64,000 nt of DNA from Hyphomicrobiaceae bacterium (GCA_020638095.1 JACKJF010000004.1:744001-808000), one strand, 5' to 3'. Shown: positions 1 to 9,388, counted from the first letter of the stretch. Notes: generated by a model not told the origin, from the sequence alone. Made by a program: numbers and translations.

Positions 1-1
1 T

Positions 2-64
2 GACCTCTACGCTGGCCCCGTTGGCCATGCCATTCGCGCCATGGACAAGGCTCTGGGCCGCTGA
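2..64 (+). CDS. C-terminal end of an unidentified protein (partial)
   Basis: An open frame enters from the left edge and ends at a TGA, giving a 20-residue tail (DLYAGPVGHAIRAMDKALGR). The frame is convergent with the DUF4403 gene 21 bp away. Too little is present to assign a family. It is called coding because it is open to the edge, has codon use like its neighbours, and ends just before a convergent gene. Confidence 0.5.
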   Translation, partial: DLYAGPVGHAIRAMDKALGR

Positions 65-85
65 ACGGAGGCAATGTGTCCAAGG

Positions 86-1579
86 CTACAGGTGAACGCT
101 GAGGTCACCGCTGAGGTTGACGACAACCTGAATGCCATCGTCGGCAAATTGAACCGCCCCGACGCTGGCGTCGGTAAGATTGCCCTCGGTCGTCACGCCG
201 CCGTCAAGCTTGTTGTCGAGCGCCGCGTCGAGGTTCTTGACCAGCAGGTCGTACTCATCGGCGAACGGAATAAACGCATTGTCCTCGGCGATCTGCATGA
301 TAGGCCGCTGCGAGATGACGAATGACGCGGCGTCGACCACCACATTGTCCGCAACGCTGGCAAACTTCATCTGCCGGAAACGCACGACCTTGGTGTTCCA
401 ATTGACCTGCGGAACCGCGGAAAGATAGGCCCGCCCTGTGGCGTCGAAAAGGGCTCCCGGGCCGTCCGCGACATAGTCGAAGCCGATCACAATGGCCTTG
501 TCGTTCGGATAGACATCATAGTTGCTGAGATCGAGCGTGTATTCGTTGGGATCGACGACTTCGACAATGCGGCTCCCCAGCTTTTCCGACGCCAACGCCC
601 GCTCGATGGCGCGGTAGGACAGCGTTACGGGAATGGATATCTGGAATCCCTGAGGAAGGTTCCCGACATCCTGCAGGTTCGGCAGGGTTCGGTCGATATC
701 GACGTTGGGTTTTGCGCCGATGCGCGTTTGCGTTTCGACTTTGAGCGCGACATTGGCGGAAATCGTGTTCGTACCGATCCTCAGTCCTGAAAAGTGAACG
801 CTTTTCGGGGACACGGCGACCCACACGGCGGGATTGTCGTTGACCTTGAAAGGCTGCTGCAGGTCGCGCCACGCACTGGTCACGGTCTGCTTGAGGTTGA
901 GCCCGTTGAGCATGCTGGCAAGCTCCGGCCCCATGCCGTTGAGTGCCTTCTGGATTTCGGGGCGAAGCTGATCGGCAAAATCGAGCCGGATCCCGAAAAC
1001 ATCGGCATGCGCCCGGTCGCGCCAACGGAAGTTTGCATCGGCATCGACCGCGAATGTCCAGTTCGGCTTGAGGCGCGGCACCAGGTCGGCATTGACCGTC
1101 AACGAGCCCTGCACCGTCTCTTTCTGACCTTTGAGCACGCCGTCGAGCGCGGTCACCGTGATCCGGAAACGGATCGGCAGAATGACGTTGATCTTGCCAT
1201 TGTCCGACGAAATCTTCAGGTCGCCGTCCTTGCGGATGACCCCCTCGATCTTGCACGCAAGGGTAATCGCCGTTTGCGTGATGATCAGATCGACCTGCTG
1301 GTTGACGCATTTGTCGCGCCGCTCGTTGATCTCCAGCAGCTTGTTCGGAATGTTTGCCCCAAGTTCCTGCTGAATACGCGAGATCGGCACCGAAACCGGC
1401 ACATTGACCACCCCGGTCTGCACCGGCAGATCGTTGGCCTGCGCCACCCTTGGCGGCGCCACGGCTTCGAGATTCTTCGGCGCAAAGCCGCCACTTGCGA
1501 CGTAAACGAGCCCGCCCAGCAGCACAATGCCGACAATCGCGGAAAAAAGCAGGGACAGGCCGGAAAGAAGCCGCTTCAA
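86..1579 (-). CDS. DUF4403 family envelope protein
   Basis: This 497-residue protein matches the DUF4403 family by its overall sequence pattern; function is unknown. Residues about 5-30 form one hydrophobic segment that could be a signal anchor, and the rest is soluble and beta-rich, which suggests a periplasmic domain. The start is read as TTG (MKRLLSG) with GAGG about nine bases upstream; no better ATG precedes the hydrophobic segment. It lies 71 bp downstream of pdxJ on the same strand and may share its transcript. The family call is good, the role is not known. Confidence 0.75.
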   Translation of the reverse strand: MKRLLSGLSLLFSAIVGIVLLGGLVYVASGGFAPKNLEAVAPPRVAQANDLPVQTGVVNVPVSVPISRIQQELGANIPNKLLEINERRDKCVNQQVDLIITQTAITLACKIEGVIRKDGDLKISSDNGKINVILPIRFRITVTALDGVLKGQKETVQGSLTVNADLVPRLKPNWTFAVDADANFRWRDRAHADVFGIRLDFADQLRPEIQKALNGMGPELASMLNGLNLKQTVTSAWRDLQQPFKVNDNPAVWVAVSPKSVHFSGLRIGTNTISANVALKVETQTRIGAKPNVDIDRTLPNLQDVGNLPQGFQISIPVTLSYRAIERALASEKLGSRIVEVVDPNEYTLDLSNYDVYPNDKAIVIGFDYVADGPGALFDATGRAYLSAVPQVNWNTKVVRFRQMKFASVADNVVVDAASFVISQRPIMQIAEDNAFIPFADEYDLLVKNLDAALDNKLDGGVTTEGNLTDASVGAVQFADDGIQVVVNLSGDLSVHL

Positions 1580-1650
1580 TGGTTCACGCCTCGCTTGAGA
1601 ATCGCCCGATCATACAACAGGCCATTCAAAGCGGTAAAATCGGCGGAAAT

Positions 1651-2406
1651 TCAGGCCATCGCCGCCTTGTAGCGCCGGACGGCCTCGGCAAAGCCGTAAA
1701 TCAGCGCGTCCGAGGTGATGCCCTGACCAATCGAGGCCTCGTCGACCTGCCCCGTTGCGCCAATCAGCGCCGGAAGATTCTCAAGGGTCAGGTCGTGCCC
1801 GATATTGATGCCAAGCTGCCGCCCACTCTTGGCATTGGTGTTGGCCCTTCGGGCCGCCGCCACGGTCGCGGCGAGGTTGGAAAGGTGTCTTTTCCCCTCG
1901 TCGGTTCCAAAAGTCGCACCATATGGGCCTGTGTAGAGTTCAACGCGATCGGCGCCCACCATCGCGGCGCGGGCCGGCGCCTGATCATCTTCGTCAATGA
2001 AAAGCGAAACGCGCATGCCAGATCGATGCAATCGCTCGATCACCGTACGCAGGAAACTTTCATTGCCGGCAACGTCCCAGCCATGGTCCGAGGTTGATTG
2101 AGCCGGGTCGTCCGGCACCAGCGTCACCTGGTCTGGCCTGACCTCTTCGACGAGCTTGAGGAACCGCTCGTCGGGATAGCCCTCGATATTGTATTCGGCG
2201 TCCGGGTATTCTGCCGCAAGCAGCCCAGCGAGGTCATAGACGTCATGCGTGCGAATATGCCGTTCGTCGGGGCGCGGATGAACCGTCACGCCGTGCGCAC
2301 CCGCGTCGAGCACGATCCGCGCGATACCGGTCACGCTCGGCCAGCCGACGTCTCGCCGGTTGCGCAACATGGCGACAGCATTGAGGTTCACCGAAAGGGC
2401 CGTCAT
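1651..2406 (-). CDS. pdxJ: Pyridoxine 5'-phosphate synthase
   Basis: PdxJ condenses 1-deoxy-D-xylulose 5-phosphate with 3-amino-2-oxopropyl phosphate to make pyridoxine 5'-phosphate, the last ring-forming step of the DXP-dependent vitamin B6 pathway, in the cytosol. The 251-residue length fits the family. The N-terminus (LSVNLNAVAMLRNRR) and the following VHPRPDERHI stretch are typical PdxJ substrate-binding segments. A glycine-rich GINIGHDLTLENLP segment near the C-terminus fits the phosphate-binding part of the TIM barrel. It starts at ATG 2406. PdxJ is often next to acpS or recO, but neither is seen here. Confidence 0.93.
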   Translation of the reverse strand: MTALSVNLNAVAMLRNRRDVGWPSVTGIARIVLDAGAHGVTVHPRPDERHIRTHDVYDLAGLLAAEYPDAEYNIEGYPDERFLKLVEEVRPDQVTLVPDDPAQSTSDHGWDVAGNESFLRTVIERLHRSGMRVSLFIDEDDQAPARAAMVGADRVELYTGPYGATFGTDEGKRHLSNLAATVAAARRANTNAKSGRQLGINIGHDLTLENLPALIGATGQVDEASIGQGITSDALIYGFAEAVRRYKAAMA

Positions 2407-2530
2407 CGAACGTTCCGGACTGGTTGGTCAGACCCGCTCGCCTATCACTGTCGAACCAAAAACCCAAGTCCCCTTCGGGGCGTGCGGCACGGCCAGCCGC
2501 CCAAAAATGGGCGTCGGCGCGGGCAGGTCG

Positions 2531-3502
2531 TCAGTTTTCATCGAACGACACGACCACGCTTCCCACCTTGTGACCGCCATCGACTCGCCGATGCGCCTCG
2601 ACAATGTCGGGGAATGGATAAACATGGTCGACCACGGGCTTGATCTCGCCCTTGGAGGCAAGGTCGAGAAGATATGCGTAGTTCTTAACCGACACCGCCG
2701 CCTTGTCGTCGCGGGGTGAAACCACTGCCTTTTGCCAACCGCCCGAAATCATCTCCCAGAGATTGCCGATCACCATGAGAAACCGGCCGCCGGGTTTGAG
2801 CACATGTCGAACCCTCGCGTAGGGCGCATTGCCATGCGTGTCCATGATCAGGTCATAGCGTGTGCTTTGGCCGGTGAAATCGTTTGTGGTGTAGTCGATC
2901 ACGTGATCCGCACCAAGCTCGCGAACCAGGGCGGCATTGGCGCCACTGCACACGGCGGTCACCTCCGCACCCATCAGCTTGGCAAGCTGGATCGCCATGA
3001 CCCCCACAGCCCCTGAAGCGCCGTTGATAAGAAGGGCGTCACCAGCCTTCAGTCCGCCAGCCTCGAAAAAGACAAGGGACGTCGCCCCGCCGAACGGCAA
3101 TGCAATCGCGTCGATGTAGGTGAGGTTGTCGGGAATCTTGACCGCGACGCCGTCACTGTCGATCAGCACATATTCGGCGTGGCAGCCGAACTTGAAGCGG
3201 TTCGACGCAAGAACGCGATCACCCACCTTCAGCCCGGTGACGCCGACGCCGATTTCGGCCACTTCGCCCGCCACATCAAACCCGATGACTGGCTGCTTCG
3301 GTTTGGTGAAGCCGAGAGCAAAACGCATCAATAGCTTCATGCCGCCGGGGTCACGCAGCGCCCGCACTCTTGCGTCTCCGGAATTTACCGTCGTGGCGTG
3401 CGACTTGACGAGGATCTCTCCCTCGCCCGGCAGGGGACGTGGAGTCTCCCTGATTTGGACGACTTCGGGAGGCCCGTATTTTTCAACGAACGCGGCTTTC
3501 AT
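2531..3502 (-). CDS. Zinc-type alcohol dehydrogenase-like / quinone oxidoreductase family protein
   Basis: This 323-residue medium-chain dehydrogenase/reductase probably reduces quinones or enones with NAD(P)H. It has the GroES-like N-terminal half with GFDVAGEVAEIG, and a Rossmann part with LINGASGAVGVMAIQLAKLMGAEV at about residues 145-170. The structural zinc cysteines of true alcohol dehydrogenases are not visible, which favours a zinc-free quinone oxidoreductase type. The ATG at 3502 is chosen because the frame extends 13 codons further upstream but only this ATG has a good GGGAG ribosome site seven bases before it. The substrate cannot be named. Confidence 0.85.
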   Translation of the reverse strand: MKAAFVEKYGPPEVVQIRETPRPLPGEGEILVKSHATTVNSGDARVRALRDPGGMKLLMRFALGFTKPKQPVIGFDVAGEVAEIGVGVTGLKVGDRVLASNRFKFGCHAEYVLIDSDGVAVKIPDNLTYIDAIALPFGGATSLVFFEAGGLKAGDALLINGASGAVGVMAIQLAKLMGAEVTAVCSGANAALVRELGADHVIDYTTNDFTGQSTRYDLIMDTHGNAPYARVRHVLKPGGRFLMVIGNLWEMISGGWQKAVVSPRDDKAAVSVKNYAYLLDLASKGEIKPVVDHVYPFPDIVEAHRRVDGGHKVGSVVVSFDEN

Positions 3503-3638
3503 CTTTCGCTCCCTTTCATCGGAGGTCGTTCCTTGAAGCACATGTGTGTAACGTTGATGTTCCAGAGTTGGCCCAGTCGGACCGTTTCAGTGATCCGCGT
3601 CCAACCTGTGCCGCCGGGTCGTCAGGTCGGCACCAGCA

Positions 3639-3896
3639 TCATTTGCCCGAAGCGCCCGGTCCGCCGCCCTCTCCGCTTCCCGCTTCCTCGAGCCAGAAGA
3701 CGTCATCCACGCTCCGCCCGAACACCCGCGCCACAAGGAAAGCGAGTTCCAGCGACGGCGAATATTTGGACTGCTCCATCGCAACGATGGTCTGGCGGGT
3801 AACCCCGACCTTGTCGGCCAGTTCCTGTTGCGTCATCTCGCCATGCTCGAACCGGAGCTTGCGAATGGCGTTTCCGATGCGATGCTGACGCGCCAC
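3639..3896 (-). CDS. Small XRE-family transcriptional regulator
   Basis: The 85-residue protein is almost entirely one helix-turn-helix domain. MTQQELADKVGVTRQTIVAMEQ at about residues 21-42 gives the two helices of the XRE/HTH_3 fold, and a short Gly-rich tail follows. It resembles the small YozG-like regulators that are encoded directly after a membrane protein. It starts with GTG at 3896, two bases after the TAA of the upstream membrane protein gene, so the two are probably translationally coupled. It likely controls its own promoter through the dyad at 4372-4408. Confidence 0.85.
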   Translation of the reverse strand: MARQHRIGNAIRKLRFEHGEMTQQELADKVGVTRQTIVAMEQSKYSPSLELAFLVARVFGRSVDDVFWLEEAGSGEGGGPGASGK

Positions 3897-3898
3897 GC

Positions 3899-4348
3899 TT
3901 AGCCCCGCCGGTAAAGAATGAACTTGGCGACGCCCCCCGCCAGCCCGCCCAGCATGAAGCCGAAGAAACCCAAGTTGAGCGCCCAGAGGGCAGGCCAGGA
4001 CCAGAAGGCAAGTCCAACGAGCGACACCAGGAACCCCGCGCCGGCCACATAGAGGTTGACGCGCAGCCCGAAATTGCCGATTGCGCGGTCGCGTTCGTCG
4101 ACGATTTCACTCGGCTTTGTGTTGTGCGTGACGATCGCGTAGCCGATGGCAAAAAGGATCGTCAGAACGATTGTCCCGACGATCGAAACCGGAATCACCA
4201 TCAGCGTCGCCTGCGCCCAGGCCACGAGCCCCGCCGCTCCGTCATAGGCCCCCGTCAGGACCCCCGGTACGATCCACAGTCCGAAATAGGCGGCGATCAC
4301 CAGATTCATCAGAATGATCACCAGATTGTTGCGGTCTTCAAAGCTCAC
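3899..4348 (-). CDS. Four-helix membrane protein co-encoded with an XRE regulator
   Basis: This 149-residue inner-membrane protein has about four hydrophobic segments (residues 8-30, 44-70, 98-120, 121-140). A charged loop between the second and third pairs carries EIVDERDRAIGNFG, a motif seen in small membrane proteins of the DUF2178 type that sit next to YozG-like regulators. The function is unknown. It starts at GTG 4348 with GAGGG a few bases upstream and is the first gene of a two-gene operon with the regulator at 3639-3896. Confidence 0.75.
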   Translation of the reverse strand: MSFEDRNNLVIILMNLVIAAYFGLWIVPGVLTGAYDGAAGLVAWAQATLMVIPVSIVGTIVLTILFAIGYAIVTHNTKPSEIVDERDRAIGNFGLRVNLYVAGAGFLVSLVGLAFWSWPALWALNLGFFGFMLGGLAGGVAKFILYRRG

Positions 4349-4371
4349 GGCACCCTCGTACGTCTAGTTTG

Positions 4372-4408
4372 TTGGACACCATGTATGAAATTTTTTACAT
4401 CGTGTCAA
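4372..4408 (-). promoter_or_regulatory. Promoter with overlapping dyad, candidate operator of the XRE regulator
   Basis: Read on the minus strand, TTGACA (4408-4403) and TACATG (4385-4380) are 17 bases apart and form a sigma-70-like promoter. The same bases form an inverted repeat: the arm at 4395-4408 pairs with the arm at 4372-4385, with 12 of 14 positions matching including ATGTA/TACAT. A dyad covering both promoter hexamers upstream of a membrane protein/XRE operon is what autoregulation would look like. The regulator assignment is inference. Confidence 0.6.
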
Positions 4409-4430
4409 CAGGGGATGCTAATTGCAGAAA

Positions 4431-4465
4431 AGCCCCGCCAACCGGACATTCCGGTCGGCGGGGCT
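4431..4465 (-). terminator. Rho-independent terminator of ilvBN
   Basis: A 15-base stem (4431-4445 with 4451-4465, one G-T pair) with a five-base loop lies 25 bases after the ilvN stop codon. On the minus strand the stem is followed by TTTTCTGC, a short U-rich tail. Confidence 0.85.
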
Positions 4466-4489
4466 GCTCAAGACCAAATGAGGACCTGA

Positions 4490-5044
4490 TCACATTCCTT
4501 GCGGGCCGCGAGCAATCGCGGCAAGGCCGGTTCTGACCACCTCGACCAGCCCGAGGGGCACCATCAACGCGATGAACTGCTCGATCTTGGACGGCTTGCC
4601 GGTGATCTCGAAGACGAAACTGTCGATCGATGCGTCCACGATCTGCGCCCGGAACGCATCGGCCAGCCGCAGCGCCTCGACCCGGTTCTCGCCCTGCCCG
4701 GCCACCTTGACCAGCGCCAGTTCGCGTTCGAGCGACTTGCCGGTGGCCGTCAGGTCAACGACCCGGTGCACCGGCACCAGCCGCTCAAGCTGCAGCTTGA
4801 TCTGGCTCAGGACCTTCAGGTTCGCCTCGGTCACGACCGTAATGCGGCTGAGGCCCTTTTCGTGCTCGGTTTCCGAGACCGTCAGGCTGTCGATGTTGAA
4901 CCCGCGCGCCGAAAACAGCCCGGCTATGCGCGCCAGAATGCCCGGTTCATTGTCGACCAAGACGCTGAGCGTGTGCCGCTCGACTGCGCTCGTATCGGCC
5001 ACAAACGAATAGACCGAACCGCTTGGAAGAAGATTTGCGTTCAT
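4490..5044 (-). CDS. ilvN: Acetolactate synthase small (regulatory) subunit
   Basis: IlvN binds the IlvB catalytic subunit, raises its activity and gives feedback inhibition by valine. The N-terminal ACT domain covers about residues 22-97 and begins HTLSVLVDNEPGILARIAGLF, followed by GFNIDSLTVSETE. The C-terminal half matches the ALS_ss_C domain. The length of 184 residues is normal for the long form of the subunit (the ilvH type). It follows ilvB by 96 bp, and that gap is filled by palindromic repeats. ilvN is used here, though ilvH is an equally valid symbol. Confidence 0.95.
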   Translation of the reverse strand: MNANLLPSGSVYSFVADTSAVERHTLSVLVDNEPGILARIAGLFSARGFNIDSLTVSETEHEKGLSRITVVTEANLKVLSQIKLQLERLVPVHRVVDLTATGKSLERELALVKVAGQGENRVEALRLADAFRAQIVDASIDSFVFEITGKPSKIEQFIALMVPLGLVEVVRTGLAAIARGPQGM

Positions 5045-5066
5045 TTTCCAGTTCCCGTTTCAAAGC

Positions 5067-5129
5067 CCTCATGGTGAGCCCGTCGACCATGGGGCGCCGG
5101 CCTCGTCCTTCGACAAGCTCAGGATGAGG
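5067..5129. repeat. Composite of two palindromes between ilvB and ilvN
   Basis: Two palindromes lie side by side: 5067-5094 (CCTCATGG...CCATGGGG) and a 29-bp one at 5101-5129 with arms CCTCGTCCTT and AGGATGAGG. The second recurs at 7154-7182, 36932-36960 and 54725-54753. The same pair in the same order and orientation relative to transcription sits between murB and ddl. Transcribed, both form stable hairpins. Confidence 0.85.
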
Positions 5130-5140
5130 CCAAGACATGC

Positions 5141-6901
<1,761 letters not shown>

Positions 6902-6962
6902 CTGCCGTCTCCTCTTCGAACCGCCTTTCGGCGGCCATTCACCCACACGCCCGAAAACCGGG

Positions 6963-7153
6963 CTTCTCTCGCCCCCATCCGGGGCAGTCTCTCGCCCTTA
7001 TACGGGGCCGTCTCTCGCCCTTATGCGGGGCCGTCTCTTGCCCCATCCGGGGTCGTCTCTTGCCCTCTCCGGAGCCGTCCCTTGCCCCATCCGGGGCAGT
7101 TTCTCGCCCTTATCCAGAGGCCGTCTCTTGCCTTCTCCGGAGCCGTCTCTCGC
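6963..7153. repeat. Degenerate 22-24 bp tandem repeat (about 8 copies) upstream of ilvB
   Basis: About eight units read roughly GTCTCTYGCCC(N)CCGGGGCC, 22-24 bp each. Every unit holds a small inverted repeat of the GCCC/GGGGC type, and the right end merges into the palindrome at 7154. It lies in the untranslated leader between the ilv attenuator and ilvB, so it would be transcribed. Nothing suggests it is translated. Confidence 0.85.
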
Positions 7154-7182
7154 CCTCATCCTGAGCCTGTCGAAGGACGAGG
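7154..7182. repeat. 29-bp dispersed palindrome
   Basis: Arms CCTCATCCT and AGGACGAGG flank a GAGCCTGTCGA centre. It is the same element as at 5101, 36932 and 54725, with one C/T difference in the loop. Confidence 0.85.
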
Positions 7183-7218
7183 GCAGCCCTTTGACAGATA
7201 GTCTTCAACCCCACTCCG

Positions 7219-7311
7219 CGTCATTGCGAGCGAACGCATGTGAGCGCGGCAATCCAGTCTTTGTTCGCAATCCTTCCGGATTGCTTCGTCGCTTCCCGCC
7301 TCGCAATGACG
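7219..7311. repeat. 93-bp inverted-repeat element of the 'cgtcattgcgag' type
   Basis: The ends CGTCATTGCGAG (7219-7230) and CTCGCAATGACG (7300-7311) are perfect 12-bp inverted repeats. An inner pair GCAATCC/GGATTGC lies near the centre. This end sequence is a widespread non-coding repeat in alphaproteobacteria. It sits in the ilv leader between the attenuator and ilvB. Confidence 0.85.
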
Positions 7312-7360
7312 GCAATGTGCCGGCATCACATTCAATCTCTCGGCTGCGCAGCACCCAAAG

Positions 7361-7385
7361 AAAAAGGCCCCGTTTCCGGAGCCTT
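7361..7385 (-). terminator. Attenuator terminator of the ilvBN leader
   Basis: A nine-base stem (7377-7385 with 7364-7372, one G-T pair) and a TTTC loop is followed on the minus strand by TTTTTCTTT. It starts about 29 bases after the stop codon of the leader peptide, as expected for ribosome-controlled attenuation. A nine-base segment just before it (7388-7396) is exactly complementary to codons 10-12 of the leader peptide (7429-7437), which gives a possible competing structure. Confidence 0.8.
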
Positions 7386-7413
7386 GCACGCGCATCATCA
7401 TCCTCGGGGTTAG

Positions 7414-7464
7414 CTAACCCAAGGTGCCGATGCGCGTTCCTACTACGATAAGGTCAAACCGCAC
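7414..7464 (-). CDS. ilvBN leader peptide
   Basis: The 16-residue frame reads MRFDLIVVGTRIGTLG, starting at GTG 7464 with AGAGGAA seven bases upstream and ending at TAG. Six of 16 codons specify Leu, Ile or Val (CTT ATC GTA GTA together, then ATC and TTG), so charged tRNA levels for these amino acids would set ribosome position. It sits between a promoter (7495-7523) and a terminator (7361-7385) upstream of ilvB. Leader peptides of this type are well known for branched-chain amino acid operons. The frame is too short for most gene callers. Confidence 0.8.
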   Translation of the reverse strand: MRFDLIVVGTRIGTLG

Positions 7465-7494
7465 GGGTCTTCCTCTCAGATTTCTTCGCGCGGA

Positions 7495-7523
7495 TTGATA
7501 GGAGGGTTTGGCAGGGAGGTCAA
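7495..7523 (-). promoter_or_regulatory. Promoter of the ilv leader/ilvBN transcript
   Basis: On the minus strand TTGACC (7523-7518) and TATCAA (7500-7495) are separated by exactly 17 bases, 31 bases upstream of the leader peptide start. The position fits a transcript that carries the leader peptide and attenuator. Confidence 0.7.
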
Positions 7524-7662
7524 GGGGCTGCCGCTGCTAGCAGTGCTTTCGGTTGAATTTGACTATTTGCAGGGAACTCGCAGCCGAGTTTTGATTCCCG
7601 CGCAAGAGTCCACGTATGCACACGCTCATAGTCTTCTTCCGCCTTCCGCCAAGCGTTGGAGT

Positions 7663-8745
7663 TCAGTTAATAATTCGCAGTCGCGGACGAGTTGGCTCTT
7701 GGACCTCGAAATCTCCATAGAGTTCGTGGAAGTCTGTTGCTTTCACCCTAGAAATCGAAATCAGTTCACTAACGTCAAACCCCAGGTCGTCTATATGTGA
7801 CCTGAGAATTGTGGGTAGCACTGTCGGGCGATCAAACGGAAAATCCAGACTTGCAGGCTCCCGGGTTCGCCATCCGCGGGAACTGATTTGTTGCCACAAG
7901 TAGCGAGCCTGATTGGCTGTCACACATTTCAACGACTGCGCAGACATAAGCAGCGCCTGCATGGAGACGCGCCATTCTCTTTTTAGCGAGGCTAACAATT
8001 CAAGCGTTACACGCCTCCCACGAAACACATCACGCATCTCGTTCGGAGGAAGAAGGAACGCGGACGCAAACATATTTGCTTCGTCCTCCATGGTAGAAGT
8101 CGGGAAGCGATGCATGATCAGATGACCAAGTTCATGAGCAAGCGTGAAACGCAAGCGATCCGCGGGATGGTTACGATTAACCAGCACAATCGGTGGCCGA
8201 CCCGGAGCAACGAAAGTCACGCCGCTCACAGAAGCGCCGTGAAAGTTCGATTCCCCGACGACAACCCCCGCCTTCTCCATGAGCCGCGTCAAGTTTTTGA
8301 TCGGCCCGGACGAGATTTTCCAATGCGCACGAACGATCCCAGCGATCTTCTCGACGGAATCGTATCGATCCACATCAAGCGTTGGCAGTTCGTTAGTAGG
8401 ATAAAAGTCGACACTCTCAAGAAACCTCCGAAGATGAAAAAGCCGAACATTCAGTTCAGCTGTGATCATGTCCACGTCGCGCGCCGAAACCTCTGACTTC
8501 TTACCCCTTAACATCGTGTGCACACTCACGGGGGGCCCGAATACACGATCGCTGATATCAAAAAACTCAACAGGCAGATTGCATGCATCAGCGACGTTGC
8601 GGCGGGTTTCCGCGTCGGGCTCGATTAAGCCATTTTCCAAGCGAGAAAATATCGCCTGTGCGATTCCGGATTTTGCGGCGGCTTCTTTCTGGGTGAATCC
8701 ACGAAGATGGCGTGCCAGGCGCAACAAGTCACCAAATGTAGCCAT
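7663..8745 (-). CDS. XRE-ImmA/IrrE family metallopeptidase regulator
   Basis: The 360-residue protein joins an N-terminal HTH_3 domain (about residues 6-60, with FTQKEAAAKSGIAQAIFSRLENG) to an IrrE N-like/ImmA peptidase domain. The zinc site is HELGH at 204-208, and the third ligand is probably in MEDEAN at 219-224, followed by FASAFLLPP. Proteins of this type (COG2856) act as site-specific proteases or derepressors in mobile elements and stress responses, for example ImmA of ICEBs1. It begins two bases after the stop of the unknown gene at 8748-9362, so the two are coupled. The lower GC than flanking core genes suggests transfer. The target is unknown. Confidence 0.85.
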   Translation of the reverse strand: MATFGDLLRLARHLRGFTQKEAAAKSGIAQAIFSRLENGLIEPDAETRRNVADACNLPVEFFDISDRVFGPPVSVHTMLRGKKSEVSARDVDMITAELNVRLFHLRRFLESVDFYPTNELPTLDVDRYDSVEKIAGIVRAHWKISSGPIKNLTRLMEKAGVVVGESNFHGASVSGVTFVAPGRPPIVLVNRNHPADRLRFTLAHELGHLIMHRFPTSTMEDEANMFASAFLLPPNEMRDVFRGRRVTLELLASLKREWRVSMQALLMSAQSLKCVTANQARYLWQQISSRGWRTREPASLDFPFDRPTVLPTILRSHIDDLGFDVSELISISRVKATDFHELYGDFEVQEPTRPRLRIIN

Positions 8746-8747
8746 GG

Positions 8748-9362
8748 CTATTCGCCTTCGATATCACGCCTGGGAGCGATCTTTGGCCTGACCAAGGGCT
8801 CCTCATCGTCCGGCTCGTCAGGCGGCGTGGGAAAAAGAACCACAGCCCCGCCACTCTCCTCGGCATCACTGATCTCATACGACCACAGGATGTGATCGCC
8901 ATCGCGTGCCACGACAGTGACGCTGTCGAGCATGACTCCAAGTTCGTCCAAAGACCAAGTAAATTCGACCTTGGCAGCTTCGGGAGGAAGCCCCGGAAGG
9001 TTGGGCTCAACGCAGATGAAATCGAGAACCGCCTGAGTCCGGATGTTCTGCCCGAGATGGTCGTCGTCTCCCTTCTTGAAACGTCCGATGACCACGTTAG
9101 AAAAGCAAAATTTGACCGTTTGTGCCTCATCGAGCACGCGCACACTCGGGTCCTCTCCAAATACCGTGCGGGCGTTGCGCGCAACAGCGTCAAAAATGTA
9201 GTTGCTCACGGTGCGCTGATAGAGAGGGGGAGCAAACCCCTTGCTGGACCGGCATTCAGCGACAGACAGCCATTCATCAAGACCACCTTTTATGATGGCG
9301 CGGATTCGCCGGTGATATGGCTCCAGCGCTTCCCTAACCTCGGCTTCTGAATATTGGTCCAT
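8748..9362 (-). CDS. Unknown protein paired with an XRE-ImmA metallopeptidase
   Basis: I do not recognise the family of this 204-residue protein. It has no signal peptide or membrane segment. The N-terminal 60 residues are mainly helical and charged, the middle mixes strands and helices (VKFCFSNVVIGRFKKGDDDHLGQN, VEFTWSLDELGVMLDSVTVVARDG), and the last 35 residues are acidic and proline-rich (PTPPDEPDDEEPLVRPK), likely unfolded. ATG 9362 is chosen over one six codons upstream because of GGAG seven bases before it. It has its own promoter (9389-9417) and is coupled to the downstream metallopeptidase. It could be a toxin, a protease substrate or a sensor. Confidence 0.8.
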   Translation of the reverse strand: MDQYSEAEVREALEPYHRRIRAIIKGGLDEWLSVAECRSSKGFAPPLYQRTVSNYIFDAVARNARTVFGEDPSVRVLDEAQTVKFCFSNVVIGRFKKGDDDHLGQNIRTQAVLDFICVEPNLPGLPPEAAKVEFTWSLDELGVMLDSVTVVARDGDHILWSYEISDAEESGGAVVLFPTPPDEPDDEEPLVRPKIAPRRDIEGE

Positions 9363-9388
9363 GATTCCACTCCAACCCAATCCCCGCG

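Noticed and set aside
2457..2482. Terminator after the quinone-oxidoreductase-like gene
   Set aside because: The CCCC/GGGG stem is four pairs only, and the T-run is about eleven bases away, which is too weak for a firm call.
4947..5138. Open frame from the ilvB-ilvN gap running into ilvN in another frame
   Set aside because: It starts just after the ilvB stop and reads through the palindromes, as at murB-ddl, but it ends inside ilvN instead of at its start, so no coupling role can be argued.
6963..7153. CRISPR-like array
   Set aside because: Units are 22-24 bp and directly adjacent, with no spacers and no cas genes nearby, so it is a tandem repeat.
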